A stretch of DNA of 64,000 nt, from positions 496,001 to 560,000 of the forward strand of contig NZ_BOSJ01000001.1 of NCBI RefSeq assembly GCF_018403285.1, in the 5' to 3' direction. Shown here piece by piece: positions 16,217 to 26,648 of the stretch. This DNA comes from Paenibacillus sp. J45TS6. GTDB lineage: Bacteria; Bacillota; Bacilli; Paenibacillales; Paenibacillaceae. How positions within the stretch are numbered: the stretch's first letter is position 1; each line of letters opens with the position of its first letter. The translations under genes and the position numbers were made by a program. Below the pieces are notes generated by a model. The model searched no databases. It had not been told where the DNA came from and saw nothing but the letters and a program-made list of their open reading frames with translations.

Positions 16217-19200
16217 CTAGAGCTTTACTGCCGTATCTGCATCAAAAAAATAAAGCCATTTCTCATCTATCTCATAACCTAAAATGTCTCGTAAAGCTCT
16301 TGCATAAAGATCAAGCTGAAACTCATAGCCTTTTGCAAGGGTGTCGATACCTCCCCGATGGTCAAGTACTCTATCGGTCTTGTAATCTAGCAAAATTCGT
16401 TTGCCGCCTACTTCAAATAGACAGTCTACAATCCCTTGAATGAGTACTGTCTCTCCGCCGAGGATACTCGAGTCCATCCGATTCTCTTCTCCCGTAGACG
16501 AATGATGATGAAAATCAAGCAACGTCTCATCTGCAGGAAGCCCGTAGCTAAACGGCATTTCTCTTCTCACCCAGCCTGTCTTCTCTGCTTCTATCAAAGC
16601 CTTACCCGGTTCACTTTCGAAAAAACGTACAATCTGAACCGGATCAATCGCTTCTGCCTGATAAGGAAGCAAGATATGACGCTCTACCAAACTAGCAATG
16701 ACCGCCTGAGCTGTGCTGACCGTTAATCCTGGTTCAGCGGGTACATGCTGCATTAAGGTATGATATACCGTTCCGCGCTCCGCCCCCGTTAACCTAGATT
16801 CTTCCATAAACTTCGGTCTGCGTAAATGTAAAGTAAACTCTTCATTTACCGCCAGTTTTCCCTGCTCGTCATGAAGAACCTTTTCTTCTATTAAACCTAG
16901 CGGCGGATGCTCCTGCATCACAAGGAGCGACTTCATCTCAGTCACCGATGTACTTGCTGCTGTATGTGCACTAGCCGTATATGGATAAGTCCAGCTAAGC
17001 ACCTCATCAATTTTCATTTTATGACTTTCGGACTCTTCGGAAACGGGCGTCTCAACAGGTGATAGATTCATTAGCGCACGCGTGACCTGCTGCCGATCTT
17101 CATTTATTTCATCCGCCGCTTCGTTCATCGAAGCATCCAGGGAAGAAGATACAGATTCTGCAGACAATACGGAAATACGCCATCTCGAATCATCCTGTAC
17201 AAACAAATCTGGCTGCCCTAAATCTCTGCCCATTTCCTCATCTTCGAGTCCTGCAAGCGCACGCAGATGCCATGCATCTGGATGCCTGAACACAGCGGGA
17301 CCGATCCAATCCATATAACTGCGTCCTGAAGCCAGCAGTGTTTCTGGAAGCAGAAGCGCCTGATGATTCTTAATCTGAGACCAGTTCATCGCTTTTTGAA
17401 CAGCATCTTTTACCGTGCCAATAAGAATCATTTTTTCCTTAGGACGTGTCAATGCAACGTAGAGCACACGCATTTCTTCAGCTAATAACTCTGCATGAGC
17501 TCGTCTGCGGATGGCAAGACTTGCGAGCGTAGGATAGCTGACTCTATTCTCTTCATCCACAAACCTCGGACCAAATCCAAGCTCTTTATGCATCATAAAT
17601 GGTGCATTCAAATCTTGTTGATTAAACATTTTGGACATGCCCGCGACAAAGACGATGGGGAATTCCAGTCCCTTACTCCGGTGAATAGTCATAATGCGGA
17701 CCGATCCTTCTGTATCCGCTGCTATACCCACCGCGCCCAGGTCTCCTCCGTTGTCCTTGAGTCTCGAAATAAAAGTAAGAAAACGGAACAATCCACGATT
17801 CGCTGTGGAATTCTCATATTGTTTTGCACGATCATAGAGAGCTTTCAAATTACGGCTGCGCTGCACTCCGCCCGGCAGACCGCTGACCCAATCCAAGTAA
17901 CCGGTATCCCGGTAGATACGCCAGATTAATTCGCTCAAGCTGCCGCTTCTCGCCTCCTGTCTCCACTCTTCTAGAAAATCAGAAAATGCAGTTAATTTGC
18001 GAAGCAGATTTGTTTTGAACTGTAATGAATCGGACTTACTCTCTTCTATATGAACATCGTTCCTTGGATCGCCTAGGGTTTCTACCACTTCAAGTGCTGC
18101 GCTCGCTTCCTTCATCCCGAGTTCAAGAGCCATCTGTGCCTCTAATTGCTCTATATCATCAGCTTTATTACTGGTTATATGCCCGCTGCTGTTAAACTCA
18201 CCTGTTTCTTTCTCCAGATTTGCTATGGTGTTCTGCATGGCGTCATAAAAAGAAAGCCGTTTACCTACAAGCCGAATGACAGCGAGTTCCTCTTCATCTA
18301 GACCTACAATCGGAGAACGAAGTACAGACGCGAGCGGTATATCCTGCTGAGGATTATCCACGACTTGCAGTAAGGAAAGCATAATTTCAATTTCAGTGGC
18401 CTGGAAAAAACCTTTGTTTTGGTCACCGATTACGGGAATACCTTCACGCTTCAGTTGTTCCATAATAAGCGGAGTCCACAGCTGAGCAGAGCGCAGCAGA
18501 ATGACGATATCGCCATATCTTGCAGGTCTCATCTCTTTCGTGTTTTTATCATAGACAGGAAGCGGATTTCCGGTATTGCCAACCATCTCATGAATACGGG
18601 CAGCAATGACCCTTGCCTCGAGCTCTGCTGTCTCCATCTCAAGCTGTTCTATAACTTCACTCGCAGCCCCATCTTCCCCCGCATTCTCCGGCTGTTCCGG
18701 TGCTTCCGAACCGGCCCTATCAATCATGATAAGTTCGGGTGTGTATCGCCCATCTTCTGGTACATCAGGAAAAGAGGCTCCAAATGATAAAGCGGCTGCA
18801 TCATCATATTCAATTTCAGCCACGCCTACATTCATGATCTGTCTGAACAGCATATTTACGGCACTTACAACTTCAAGCCGGCTGCGGAAATTCCGTGCTA
18901 GATCAATCCGGAGACCATCACCTTCGCCCTCCGTATCATAACGGCGATACTTATCCAGGAAGAGTCCTGGCTCGGCTAGACGGAAACGATAAATACTCTG
19001 TTTGACATCCCCCACCATGAACCGGTTTCCGGGTTCTTTGCGGGAGATCAAGCTAACGATATCTTCCTGAACTGTATTTGTATCTTGATATTCATCAAGT
19101 AACACTTCATCAAATTGCTGCTGATACTCTAGTGCTGCATCTGATGGAATCGTCTGTTCTGGCGTAGAGTCAGCACCTCGTAAGATTTGGAGCGCATAAT

Positions 19201-20332
19201 GCTCTAAATCACTGAAATCGACAACACCTCTCGCTTTCTTCTCCTCCGTAAATACACGAGCAAATTGATTTACGACAGAAGCCAGCTCCTCCATTAGAGG
19301 TGCCGCTTTATTCATTTCATCAAAGAACTGTTCCGGCGTACGACCAAATAATGCCGTTTTCAGTTCCATAACTGTCTTTTTGGCGGCTTCTCTCCGCTCT
19401 TTTGCTCTCTCCTGGAGCCCAGGATCAGCCTGTCCCTTACGGACTGCCTTCAGCTTGCCGAACTCAGATTGATGAAAAACATCGTATAGTTCATCCCAAG
19501 CACCATTTTTCACCCTGGAAAGCAGTTCGTGCACCATTTCAAGATCACTATTGAACGTCTCCGCATAAGCTGCAGGACCCTCCGGTTCTTTGGCGATACG
19601 CAGTGCCTGCTCAAGCAAAAGGACCGCGCCGCCCAGAGCAAGTTCCGCGTCACGCATAATGCTTCTCACCCAAGTGGACTGACCCAGCTCCTCCACTGAA
19701 TTCACACGGAAAGAAGCTGCCATTTCTTCAAGCCAATAGGATGGCCATGAATGACTCCGCGAGAAATCGTACAACTTCTGCACCAGCCGATACATTGCAT
19801 CGTCACTGCGCTCACCGCTGAACCAATCCACGAGCCTGCGGAAGGTACTTCCTTCGCCTTCTTCACTGTATTTTTGTTCAAACAGATCCATCAGTAGTTC
19901 TTGACGCATGAGCTCTGCTTCATATTCATTCAGAATACGAAACCCTGGATCCAGCGGAATCTGCTGATAATATCTGCGAATAATCTCCATACAGAATGAA
20001 TGAAGGGTTGTGATTGAAGCTCGGCCGAGCAGACTCAGCTGACGGCGCAAATGTTCGTTCTCGGGCTGCTTCTCAAGTGCTGTTTCCAGTGCATCCCGGA
20101 TCCGCTCGCGCATCTCGGAAGCTGCTGCCTTGGTAAACGTAGCTACAAGCAGACGATCTACACTAAATCCCGCATCCTCATCTGATATCTTACGAATGAT
20201 ACGCTCGACAAGCACTGCCGTTTTCCCTGAGCCGGCAGCTGCAGCCACCAGCATGTCCTCTCCGGAAGAAGAAATAGCTTTCCACTGATCATCACTCCAA
20301 AAACTTCCTTCCGGTTTAGGTATACTCCTCAT
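16217..20332 (-). CDS. addA: ATP-dependent helicase/nuclease subunit A
   Basis: 1371 residues (B. subtilis AddA is about 1230). UvrD-type helicase: Walker A AAAGSGKTA at about 32-40, LLDEYQDTN, VGDVKQSIYRFR, and TIHRSKGLEFPIVF; a RecB-type nuclease at the C-terminus with LLDYKTD near 1312. Acid-rich linkers around residues 545-580 and 1060-1150 explain the extra length. AddAB resects double-strand ends to a Chi site for RecA loading. The ATG overlaps the addB stop by 4 bp. Confidence 0.96.
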   Translation of the reverse strand: MRSIPKPEGSFWSDDQWKAISSSGEDMLVAAAAGSGKTAVLVERIIRKISDEDAGFSVDRLLVATFTKAAASEMRERIRDALETALEKQPENEHLRRQLSLLGRASITTLHSFCMEIIRRYYQQIPLDPGFRILNEYEAELMRQELLMDLFEQKYSEEGEGSTFRRLVDWFSGERSDDAMYRLVQKLYDFSRSHSWPSYWLEEMAASFRVNSVEELGQSTWVRSIMRDAELALGGAVLLLEQALRIAKEPEGPAAYAETFNSDLEMVHELLSRVKNGAWDELYDVFHQSEFGKLKAVRKGQADPGLQERAKERREAAKKTVMELKTALFGRTPEQFFDEMNKAAPLMEELASVVNQFARVFTEEKKARGVVDFSDLEHYALQILRGADSTPEQTIPSDAALEYQQQFDEVLLDEYQDTNTVQEDIVSLISRKEPGNRFMVGDVKQSIYRFRLAEPGLFLDKYRRYDTEGEGDGLRIDLARNFRSRLEVVSAVNMLFRQIMNVGVAEIEYDDAAALSFGASFPDVPEDGRYTPELIMIDRAGSEAPEQPENAGEDGAASEVIEQLEMETAELEARVIAARIHEMVGNTGNPLPVYDKNTKEMRPARYGDIVILLRSAQLWTPLIMEQLKREGIPVIGDQNKGFFQATEIEIMLSLLQVVDNPQQDIPLASVLRSPIVGLDEEELAVIRLVGKRLSFYDAMQNTIANLEKETGEFNSSGHITSNKADDIEQLEAQMALELGMKEASAALEVVETLGDPRNDVHIEESKSDSLQFKTNLLRKLTAFSDFLEEWRQEARSGSLSELIWRIYRDTGYLDWVSGLPGGVQRSRNLKALYDRAKQYENSTANRGLFRFLTFISRLKDNGGDLGAVGIAADTEGSVRIMTIHRSKGLEFPIVFVAGMSKMFNQQDLNAPFMMHKELGFGPRFVDEENRVSYPTLASLAIRRRAHAELLAEEMRVLYVALTRPKEKMILIGTVKDAVQKAMNWSQIKNHQALLLPETLLASGRSYMDWIGPAVFRHPDAWHLRALAGLEDEEMGRDLGQPDLFVQDDSRWRISVLSAESVSSSLDASMNEAADEINEDRQQVTRALMNLSPVETPVSEESESHKMKIDEVLSWTYPYTASAHTAASTSVTEMKSLLVMQEHPPLGLIEEKVLHDEQGKLAVNEEFTLHLRRPKFMEESRLTGAERGTVYHTLMQHVPAEPGLTVSTAQAVIASLVERHILLPYQAEAIDPVQIVRFFESEPGKALIEAEKTGWVRREMPFSYGLPADETLLDFHHHSSTGEENRMDSSILGGETVLIQGIVDCLFEVGGKRILLDYKTDRVLDHRGGIDTLAKGYEFQLDLYARALRDILGYEIDEKWLYFFDADTAVKL

Positions 20333-23300
20333 TCTTCTTCTCCCCCTTCATGCTGAAATAGATCCCATGCCTGCTGTTTAGCGGGCTTTCGAATGAGATG
20401 ATATTCGTTCCCAGGCAGCCCCTCGTCAAACTGACACACGGATTTGAATGGACAAAATGTACATGCTGTTTCCTGCTGCATTCGGAAAGGTTCAATCCCA
20501 ACCTCACCTTCGGTAATTCTTGATCCGATTTCTTGAATTGTATTTCGTACAGAGCCTAGCAGCATGCCCCACTGCTCTTCGGTTGCTACGGAAGCACTGC
20601 TATAGAAACCTCCATCTGCCTTAACGGCCACAGGTAAAATAGAGGAGTATCCTTTATCCAGCGTGTTGTCCATCTTCGCCACCACATCGCGGTCGGCAAG
20701 CAGCAAACCTTTCATTTTGAATCGTTTCAAAAGCTCTTGTTCTGCCTGCTCTTGTGCCATCGCATTGGCTGAAGTCAAAAGAGGGTTATGCACATGGAAA
20801 TAAAGTACTCCTGCAGGATGAGCTTCCGTTCCGATCCACTCTTCGGCATAGGTTAACAGCACATCAAGATACGTAAGCATCTGGAGCGATAATCCATAGA
20901 ATACTTCATGTAGTTTTAGATCCGTTTGACTGGATTTATAATCAATCACTCGAAGTAGAATATCTCCGTGTTCTCCTTCTGCTACGTCCACACGGTCAAT
21001 CCGCCCCACAATCTCCATGACAACCCCATTTGCCAATTCAAATGTAAGCGGCGGCAGCGATTTATCTGGTCCAAAATCGAGTTCGAGTGCCAGCGGCTCA
21101 AAGTTTCCGCGTTTTGACTGCTCCCCTAAAATAATCGAAGCACGGCTGACAATGTTTTTCAGCTTTCGAAAAATGTATCCATACCGAGCTGAACTCAGTA
21201 AAATCTCGCCTTGCAGCTGAGGGGCAAGTACATCTACTGTTGCTTCTGCCTCCTGTACACATTCCTCTTTGGTCAGTGCGCCCCAATTCCGATTTTGCTC
21301 TTTAAGCCGGCTTGCCATCTTGCTCAGCGCCGCATGGAACAACTGTCCGATATCCGGTGCTTTCAGGCGATAGACCTGACGCTCTTTCAGCTTTAGTCCA
21401 TGTGAAGCAAAGTGAGAAAATGGACACATCGCAAAACGTTCCATACGAGAAACGCTGGTCTTCAGCTTGTTACCATATAGCTTCCTGCTTGTGGCTTTGG
21501 TTAGAGACCTTGTCCGGTTCTCATAAAAAACAGATCCAAGCATTCGTTCGAGTCGTATCTGCTTGTCCGGCTGATGTAGATACCAATTATATACATCCCA
21601 CCAAACAGCCGGGATCGCCTGTCCCCTGCGCCATTCTCGAAGCTGGCTGATCAGATGAGCCATTGTCTTATCTGGATGTGTTATATATTGCTCATGTTCT
21701 TCCCATGGATCACTTGATGCCGGTTCGTCCAGCAATGTCTTCTCTTTAAGCTCTGGAAACATGCGTTTCAAATAGCGTATCATTTCAGAAGGATGAAGCG
21801 CCTTACCGTCCTCATCACTTTGAGGATAACTTATCCATAATTTATGACTTGGCTGAGTAAAAGCACTGTAAATTAGAAAACGTTCATCCTGCATTTTCCG
21901 GTTTACATCGGGGCCAAGCTGCATTCCATACTCGGTGAGGGCTGCTCGTTCGGTTTCCGTAAGGACTCCATCCTCTGTTTGTATTTGCGGAAGCACACCA
22001 TCGATTGCTCCAAGGATGAAAATATGACTCACATTCCCTGTACGGGACCTGTCCATTGAACCAACGAGAACTTGATCTAAAGCAGGCGGAACTAAACCGA
22101 GTTTTAACTCTGACAAGCCTGTTTCCAAAATGCCTGCAAAAAGTTCTGCATCCATTTTTTCTTCGCCCATCATTTCTACGACTTGATCCAAAAGTTCAAG
22201 CACTGCTCCCCACATCCCGCGGTGTTCTCGTGCTTTTTCCGGCTTACCTGTCTTGAGCGCCTCATGACTTCGTGCATCAAGCTTATTTGCAATTTCTGCA
22301 TCCTCCAGAAGCAAAAATAAAGCCGAACAGAACTCTTTTGCTGTTTTTGCTTTTTTGACTCTTTTCTCAAAAGCAAACAGCGGAGAAGTAATCACCTCTC
22401 GGCACCTCTCAAGCATCTGAACCGTTTCACGGCTTGCCTCTTCACGCTGGGCCTCTGCCCCTTCTTCTTCTTCCAAAGATAAACTCGGGGCTGCTCTCCA
22501 CGGTTTCCCATCCGTCCATCGATATCCTGAGATCCCGCTCGCAAGCACATAATTCTCGAGTATGTCCATATGATAACGACTGACCGAGCCATCCAAAGGA
22601 AGAAGTAGATCGGTCTTGACCGCGCGGAATACATCCTCATACCGCCAGCGATGCCGCACAATGTCCATTGCTGATCTCAGGAATTCGGCTAATGGATGAT
22701 GAAGTTCATCTCTGCGCTTATCGAGAAAATAAGGTATATCGTAATCTTGGAAGAGAGGGGATATTATATTTTCATACGCTTCTATATTTCTAACCAGGAC
22801 CGCGATATCCCGGTAACGGACGTTCTCTTCACGTACAAGTCGCCCTATCTCTCTTAGCATGCCTTCCACTTCAACTCGGCTGTTCGCAGCACTGCGAATC
22901 TCAATTCCGCCGTCATCCTTGCCTGCTGGCATCACTCTTCGCTTCTCAAATCCAGACTCCAGATGAGCCAGTGCAGAAGAAGTAAAACGCGGCGATTTCT
23001 CCGGTGCAAGTACCGTCGTATGAGTGGACTCACCAATCTCAGATGCTATCCCATTCAGCTTGATATAAGCCGAAGCCGACTGATAGAACAAATTTAACTC
23101 TTGTGGTTGTTCCCCTTCCCCGTAAGGACGGTCCAGTGTTAAGGCAATGGTTACGGATCTAGCATGAATAATAAGCTGCCGAATCACCGCAAGTTCCTGC
23201 GGAGTAAAACTGCGAAACCCATCAATCCATATATCTGCCTCTTTCACATAATCCGACTCAGGAAGCTGACCAGCAAGTTTCACGAGTGTATCCTCTTCGT

Positions 23301-23841
23301 CCATATGAAAACGAGAGACTTCTGCTTCAAAATCACGATAGATGGCAGCAATATCATGCATTTTATGACGTAAAATCGTTCCTGCTCCCGGAAGCTGTTC
23401 TGCATTTTCAAGCTCTTCTTTGATGGCCCGTTCCGGTTCTCCGTAGCGTTTCAGTTCGGCAAACAGATTGTTTAAATGCCCTACAAACCCCATCTGACCA
23501 CCTGATGCGGAGAAAATTTTCAGTTCATCTTTGCGCCGTTGTACAATTTTGTACAGCAGCATTTTTTTACCTTCCGAACCAACGGGAATCAGCGCAGAAC
23601 CGCTCGTTTCCTGCATAATCCGGTAACTAAGTCTTCGGAAATCGAGTACCTGAGCCCGAACTGAACCTTTAATCTCCCCAGAGCGAATCAGCGCTGTCTC
23701 CGTCTGAAAGGAGGCTTGTTCTGGAACAATCAAAATGATGGGTTTCCCTCCAGGATTCTGACGAAGTTCTTCCGTGATCTCCTTGATGATCGAACTGCTT
23801 TTTCCAGTGCCTGCACGGCCTATAAGCATATGAAGAGGCAA
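20329..23841 (-). CDS. addB: ATP-dependent helicase/deoxyribonuclease subunit B
   Basis: 1170 residues. N-terminal Walker A GRAGTGKSS (8-16), an inactivated helicase-like body, and a C-terminal nuclease with VIDYKSS. The iron-sulfur cluster cysteines are present: one near residue 800 (FAMCPFSH) and three near 1124-1133 (CTFCPFKSVC). Start TTG at 23841 with GAGGGG. A possible extended -10 TGGTATACT lies around 23982-23990 on the minus strand. First gene of the add-sbc block. Confidence 0.95.
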   Translation of the reverse strand: MPLHMLIGRAGTGKSSSIIKEITEELRQNPGGKPIILIVPEQASFQTETALIRSGEIKGSVRAQVLDFRRLSYRIMQETSGSALIPVGSEGKKMLLYKIVQRRKDELKIFSASGGQMGFVGHLNNLFAELKRYGEPERAIKEELENAEQLPGAGTILRHKMHDIAAIYRDFEAEVSRFHMDEEDTLVKLAGQLPESDYVKEADIWIDGFRSFTPQELAVIRQLIIHARSVTIALTLDRPYGEGEQPQELNLFYQSASAYIKLNGIASEIGESTHTTVLAPEKSPRFTSSALAHLESGFEKRRVMPAGKDDGGIEIRSAANSRVEVEGMLREIGRLVREENVRYRDIAVLVRNIEAYENIISPLFQDYDIPYFLDKRRDELHHPLAEFLRSAMDIVRHRWRYEDVFRAVKTDLLLPLDGSVSRYHMDILENYVLASGISGYRWTDGKPWRAAPSLSLEEEEGAEAQREEASRETVQMLERCREVITSPLFAFEKRVKKAKTAKEFCSALFLLLEDAEIANKLDARSHEALKTGKPEKAREHRGMWGAVLELLDQVVEMMGEEKMDAELFAGILETGLSELKLGLVPPALDQVLVGSMDRSRTGNVSHIFILGAIDGVLPQIQTEDGVLTETERAALTEYGMQLGPDVNRKMQDERFLIYSAFTQPSHKLWISYPQSDEDGKALHPSEMIRYLKRMFPELKEKTLLDEPASSDPWEEHEQYITHPDKTMAHLISQLREWRRGQAIPAVWWDVYNWYLHQPDKQIRLERMLGSVFYENRTRSLTKATSRKLYGNKLKTSVSRMERFAMCPFSHFASHGLKLKERQVYRLKAPDIGQLFHAALSKMASRLKEQNRNWGALTKEECVQEAEATVDVLAPQLQGEILLSSARYGYIFRKLKNIVSRASIILGEQSKRGNFEPLALELDFGPDKSLPPLTFELANGVVMEIVGRIDRVDVAEGEHGDILLRVIDYKSSQTDLKLHEVFYGLSLQMLTYLDVLLTYAEEWIGTEAHPAGVLYFHVHNPLLTSANAMAQEQAEQELLKRFKMKGLLLADRDVVAKMDNTLDKGYSSILPVAVKADGGFYSSASVATEEQWGMLLGSVRNTIQEIGSRITEGEVGIEPFRMQQETACTFCPFKSVCQFDEGLPGNEYHLIRKPAKQQAWDLFQHEGGEEE

Positions 23842-23914
23842 TGGTCACCCCTCGCTTTCTCTCATTTTTTATGTGTAAAATAACTATTGTTCATCTATGA
23901 ACTAGCTATAAAAT

Positions 23915-23938
23915 ATCTATGAAAACATCTATGAAAAC
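23915..23938. repeat. Tandem 12-bp repeat in the addB leader
   Basis: Two exact copies of ATCTATGAAAAC lie side by side, with two more degenerate copies (ATCTATGAA and CTATAAAAT) just to the left at about 23893-23914. Role unknown. Confidence 0.7.
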
Positions 23939-24049
23939 AGGAGAATATCTCTCGATATGCTCTCTTAACATTCTGTCCTTCAGTATACCATACCTCTGCG
24001 AATAGGAACATGCGTTTGGTAATAGAAGCCAATGAAGCAGGCTCCATGC

Positions 24050-24100
24050 AAAAAAGCACCTGCTGCTCTTAGAAATGAAGAGTAGACAGATGCTTTTTTC
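24050..24100 (-). terminator. Rho-independent terminator of the RlmI-like methyltransferase gene
   Basis: On the minus strand AAAAGCATCTG pairs with CAGGTGCTTTT with an inner CTCTT/AAGAG pair, followed by TTTTTTGC. It lies about 35 bp past the stop at 24133. The remaining 200 bp to addB hold its leader. Confidence 0.82.
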
Positions 24101-24132
24101 TAATCTAACCGCTTGCGGCTGATTCTTATTTA

Positions 24133-25497
24133 TTATTTTGAACGCACTTCAAAAATGGCGAATTTCAGATAATGCCCTTCTTCTACACCTAAAATTTGTG
24201 GATGATCTTTACCTGCTGCGCGCCATTCGAGCAGACGCAAAATTTTACCCGCATCTGCAGCTGCATCTTGAATGGTTTCAAGAAACAGATCAGGACGCAT
24301 ATGATAAGAACAACTTGCGGTGACAAGATATCCGCCTTCGTTAACAAGCTTCATCCCATGCAGGTTAATATCCTTGTATCCACGAACAGCTCCTTTTACT
24401 GCGCCTCGTGTTTTCGCAAAAGCTGGAGGATCGAGAATAACAACATCAAAAGTTCGTCCGCCTCCTGCGGTCATTGCTTTGGAAGTGTCGACTTTTTTAT
24501 CACCTTTCGCACGTTCCGCACGTTCTTCAAGCCCTTTTACTTGATTTCTCAAATACTGGAACGCATCGTCCACAACGAATTCAACACGGTCTTCAAAGCC
24601 ATTCAGCTTCACATTCTCACGTGCACTCTCAATGGCATGTTCCGATATATCAAGACAAGTCACTTGTTTGGCACCATATTTACAAGCATTCAGCGTAAAG
24701 CTGCCTGTATGGGAGAAACATTCGAGAACCGTAGCTCCGTCCCAATAAGGGAAGGTGACTTCTTTTCCACTTTTATTAACAGGTACGCGTGTCATTTCTC
24801 CGTCTTTTTCTACTTCTTGCAAGGTAATTCCACTTCGATGACCCCAGCCCTTCATCAGCGGCTGAATGGCAGCTCTATTTTCGCGTTGATCAAAGAAATA
24901 ACCTGTCTTCTGTCCTTGCTCGATATCGACTTTGATAAGCAGTCCATTCTCAGTTACAGTTACATGCCGCGGACATTCCCCGTAGAGCAGCCCTTTGACT
25001 TGCTCCAATCCTTCCAGCTCTCTAACACCTACATCGCTGCGCTCGTAAATCCCTTTTGGCTTCACTACTTCCACCAAAGCTTCTACGATTACGTCACGGC
25101 ACTGATCCATAGCGAGCGTCAGCAGCTGTACAACAAGCACATCTCCAAATCGATCAACGGTCAAGCCGGGCACAAAATCAGCTTCGCCATAAATCAAGCG
25201 ATATGCGTCGCCGCCCGTTACAAAACGTTCCCGGTGCTGTAGTGCCTGCTCAAATCTACTTACAAAGAAGGCTTTGTCCATCGCTGTAATGGGTTCATAA
25301 GACACTACCCTCACTGTAATTTGTGAAGCCGGATTATAATAACCGGTAGCAAGATAACGGCCTTGATGATTCTTCACTTCTACCAGTTCGCCTGGCTGAG
25401 GCTGGCCTTCTACCGACTCTATCTCATTTTTAAATATCCAGGGATGTCCCTGTTCAATACGTTTCTTACGGCTTTTCGTAAGGACTACAGATGCCAA
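24133..25497 (-). CDS. Class I SAM-dependent rRNA methyltransferase, RlmI/YwbD-like
   Basis: 454 residues. N-terminal PUA domain (SVVLTKSRKKRIEQGHPWIF to about residue 80), a central EEHD-like domain, then a Rossmann methyltransferase with VLECFSHTGSFTLNA (SAM motif I), CLDISEHAIESARENVKLNG and the catalytic-loop block DVVILDPPAFAKTRGAVKGA. RlmI relatives make m5C in 23S rRNA. The frame is open to 25521, but AAAGGAG lies inside that extension, so I favour the TTG at 25497. A 30-residue linker around residue 345 is Lys/Glu-rich. Confidence 0.88.
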   Translation of the reverse strand: MASVVLTKSRKKRIEQGHPWIFKNEIESVEGQPQPGELVEVKNHQGRYLATGYYNPASQITVRVVSYEPITAMDKAFFVSRFEQALQHRERFVTGGDAYRLIYGEADFVPGLTVDRFGDVLVVQLLTLAMDQCRDVIVEALVEVVKPKGIYERSDVGVRELEGLEQVKGLLYGECPRHVTVTENGLLIKVDIEQGQKTGYFFDQRENRAAIQPLMKGWGHRSGITLQEVEKDGEMTRVPVNKSGKEVTFPYWDGATVLECFSHTGSFTLNACKYGAKQVTCLDISEHAIESARENVKLNGFEDRVEFVVDDAFQYLRNQVKGLEERAERAKGDKKVDTSKAMTAGGGRTFDVVILDPPAFAKTRGAVKGAVRGYKDINLHGMKLVNEGGYLVTASCSYHMRPDLFLETIQDAAADAGKILRLLEWRAAGKDHPQILGVEEGHYLKFAIFEVRSK

Positions 25498-25627
25498 AAT
25501 ACGTACAACTCCTTTTATCAATCAAAACTAGATCTCATGGGAGGTCCCCCTGCTTGTCATGGTCGTCCCTTTTTGCACATAAGATGGAAGAAGAGACAAG
25601 TCGTGCGAGAGAAGGTGCATACCCCCT

Positions 25628-26593
25628 ATGATTAGATCTGTTGTGTTTCCACTCATTTATGGTCTTATCCTGTTCTTCGCAGGGATGAAACTAATGGAAG
25701 CCTCCCTCCATAAGGCAGGCGGACGTTCTCTTGCCACTTCTTTGGAACGGGCTACTTCCACTCCCCTTAAGGGTATGTTGTTCAGTACAGGCATTACGGC
25801 TGTGCTTCAAAGCAGTACAGCTGTCACGGTGCTGACCATTGGTTTAGTTAACGCGAGACTCCTTAGTTACGCAAGAACACTCAGCATTATTCTCGGCAGT
25901 AATATTGGTACCTGTATTACCACAGAACTGCTAAGTCTCCAGATTGGAAAATACGCTTTACCGATGTTACTTTTCTTTTTGGGAGCATGGGCAATAACCG
26001 TCATGCTAGGAGAAACAAAGGCAGCTAGCCGCGTTTCTGCTTCGATATGGAACATCCAGTACGTGCTTCTTGCAGGGGCAGGTTTTTCTCTTGTTATGTT
26101 AGGTATATTCATCATGCAAAAAGCAGGCCCCGCCTTGGAACAAGGAGGGCTTTTCCCTTGGTTTATTCACCAAGCGAGTCACAGCGTCTGGTGGGGCGTG
26201 ATCGCGGGGGCATGTCTTACCGCCATTGTTCACAGCAGTGCGGCAGTGATCGGCATGGCCATTGGACTTGCCAGCTCTGGTGTACTCCCCCCAGAAGTGG
26301 GAATCGCGATTGTACTCGGTTCCAATGTCGGAACCTGTGTTACCGCGGTCATGGCCGCAGCCGGTGGAAGCAGAGCCGGTCATTTTGTCGCTTGGTCTCA
26401 CGTCTTACTAAACGTCTCAGGAGCGCTGCTGTTTATCCCAATGATTCACTGGCTTTATGAAGCAGCTGCTTATTTCACCAGTGATCCCGGTGCACAGATT
26501 GCCCATGCACAGACCATTTTTAATATCGTATGTTCCCTGCTCGCCCTACCGCTCTGTTATCTTAAAATATGGGATCGTTTAGAGCAAAGATAA
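25628..26593 (+). CDS. Na/Pi cotransporter family protein (YqeW-like)
   Basis: 321 residues, eight or so TM helices in two homologous halves. The paired signature appears as LQSSTAVTVLTIGLVNA (about 61) and VHSSAAVIGMAIGLASS (about 205), each followed by ILGSNIGTC/VLGSNVGTC. This is the NptA/type II Na-phosphate cotransporter fold, predicted to move phosphate or another anion with sodium. It is one of few plus-strand genes here; B. subtilis also has yqeW between mtaB and rpsU. RBS GAAGGTG is weak. Confidence 0.88.
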   Translation: MIRSVVFPLIYGLILFFAGMKLMEASLHKAGGRSLATSLERATSTPLKGMLFSTGITAVLQSSTAVTVLTIGLVNARLLSYARTLSIILGSNIGTCITTELLSLQIGKYALPMLLFFLGAWAITVMLGETKAASRVSASIWNIQYVLLAGAGFSLVMLGIFIMQKAGPALEQGGLFPWFIHQASHSVWWGVIAGACLTAIVHSSAAVIGMAIGLASSGVLPPEVGIAIVLGSNVGTCVTAVMAAAGGSRAGHFVAWSHVLLNVSGALLFIPMIHWLYEAAAYFTSDPGAQIAHAQTIFNIVCSLLALPLCYLKIWDRLEQR

Positions 26594-26648
26594 ACACACC
26601 TGGAATTATTTTTGCATCGAAATCACTACGCATACTAAAAAATACAGC

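Noticed and set aside
24196-25242. 348-residue open frame on the plus strand opposite the RlmI-like gene
   Set aside because: Fully inside a convincing methyltransferase gene; composition is that of a reverse shadow and there is no RBS.
25498-25521. Upstream extension of the RlmI-like methyltransferase
   Set aside because: The extension would contain its own Shine-Dalgarno sequence AAAGGAG, so the shorter TTG start is preferred.
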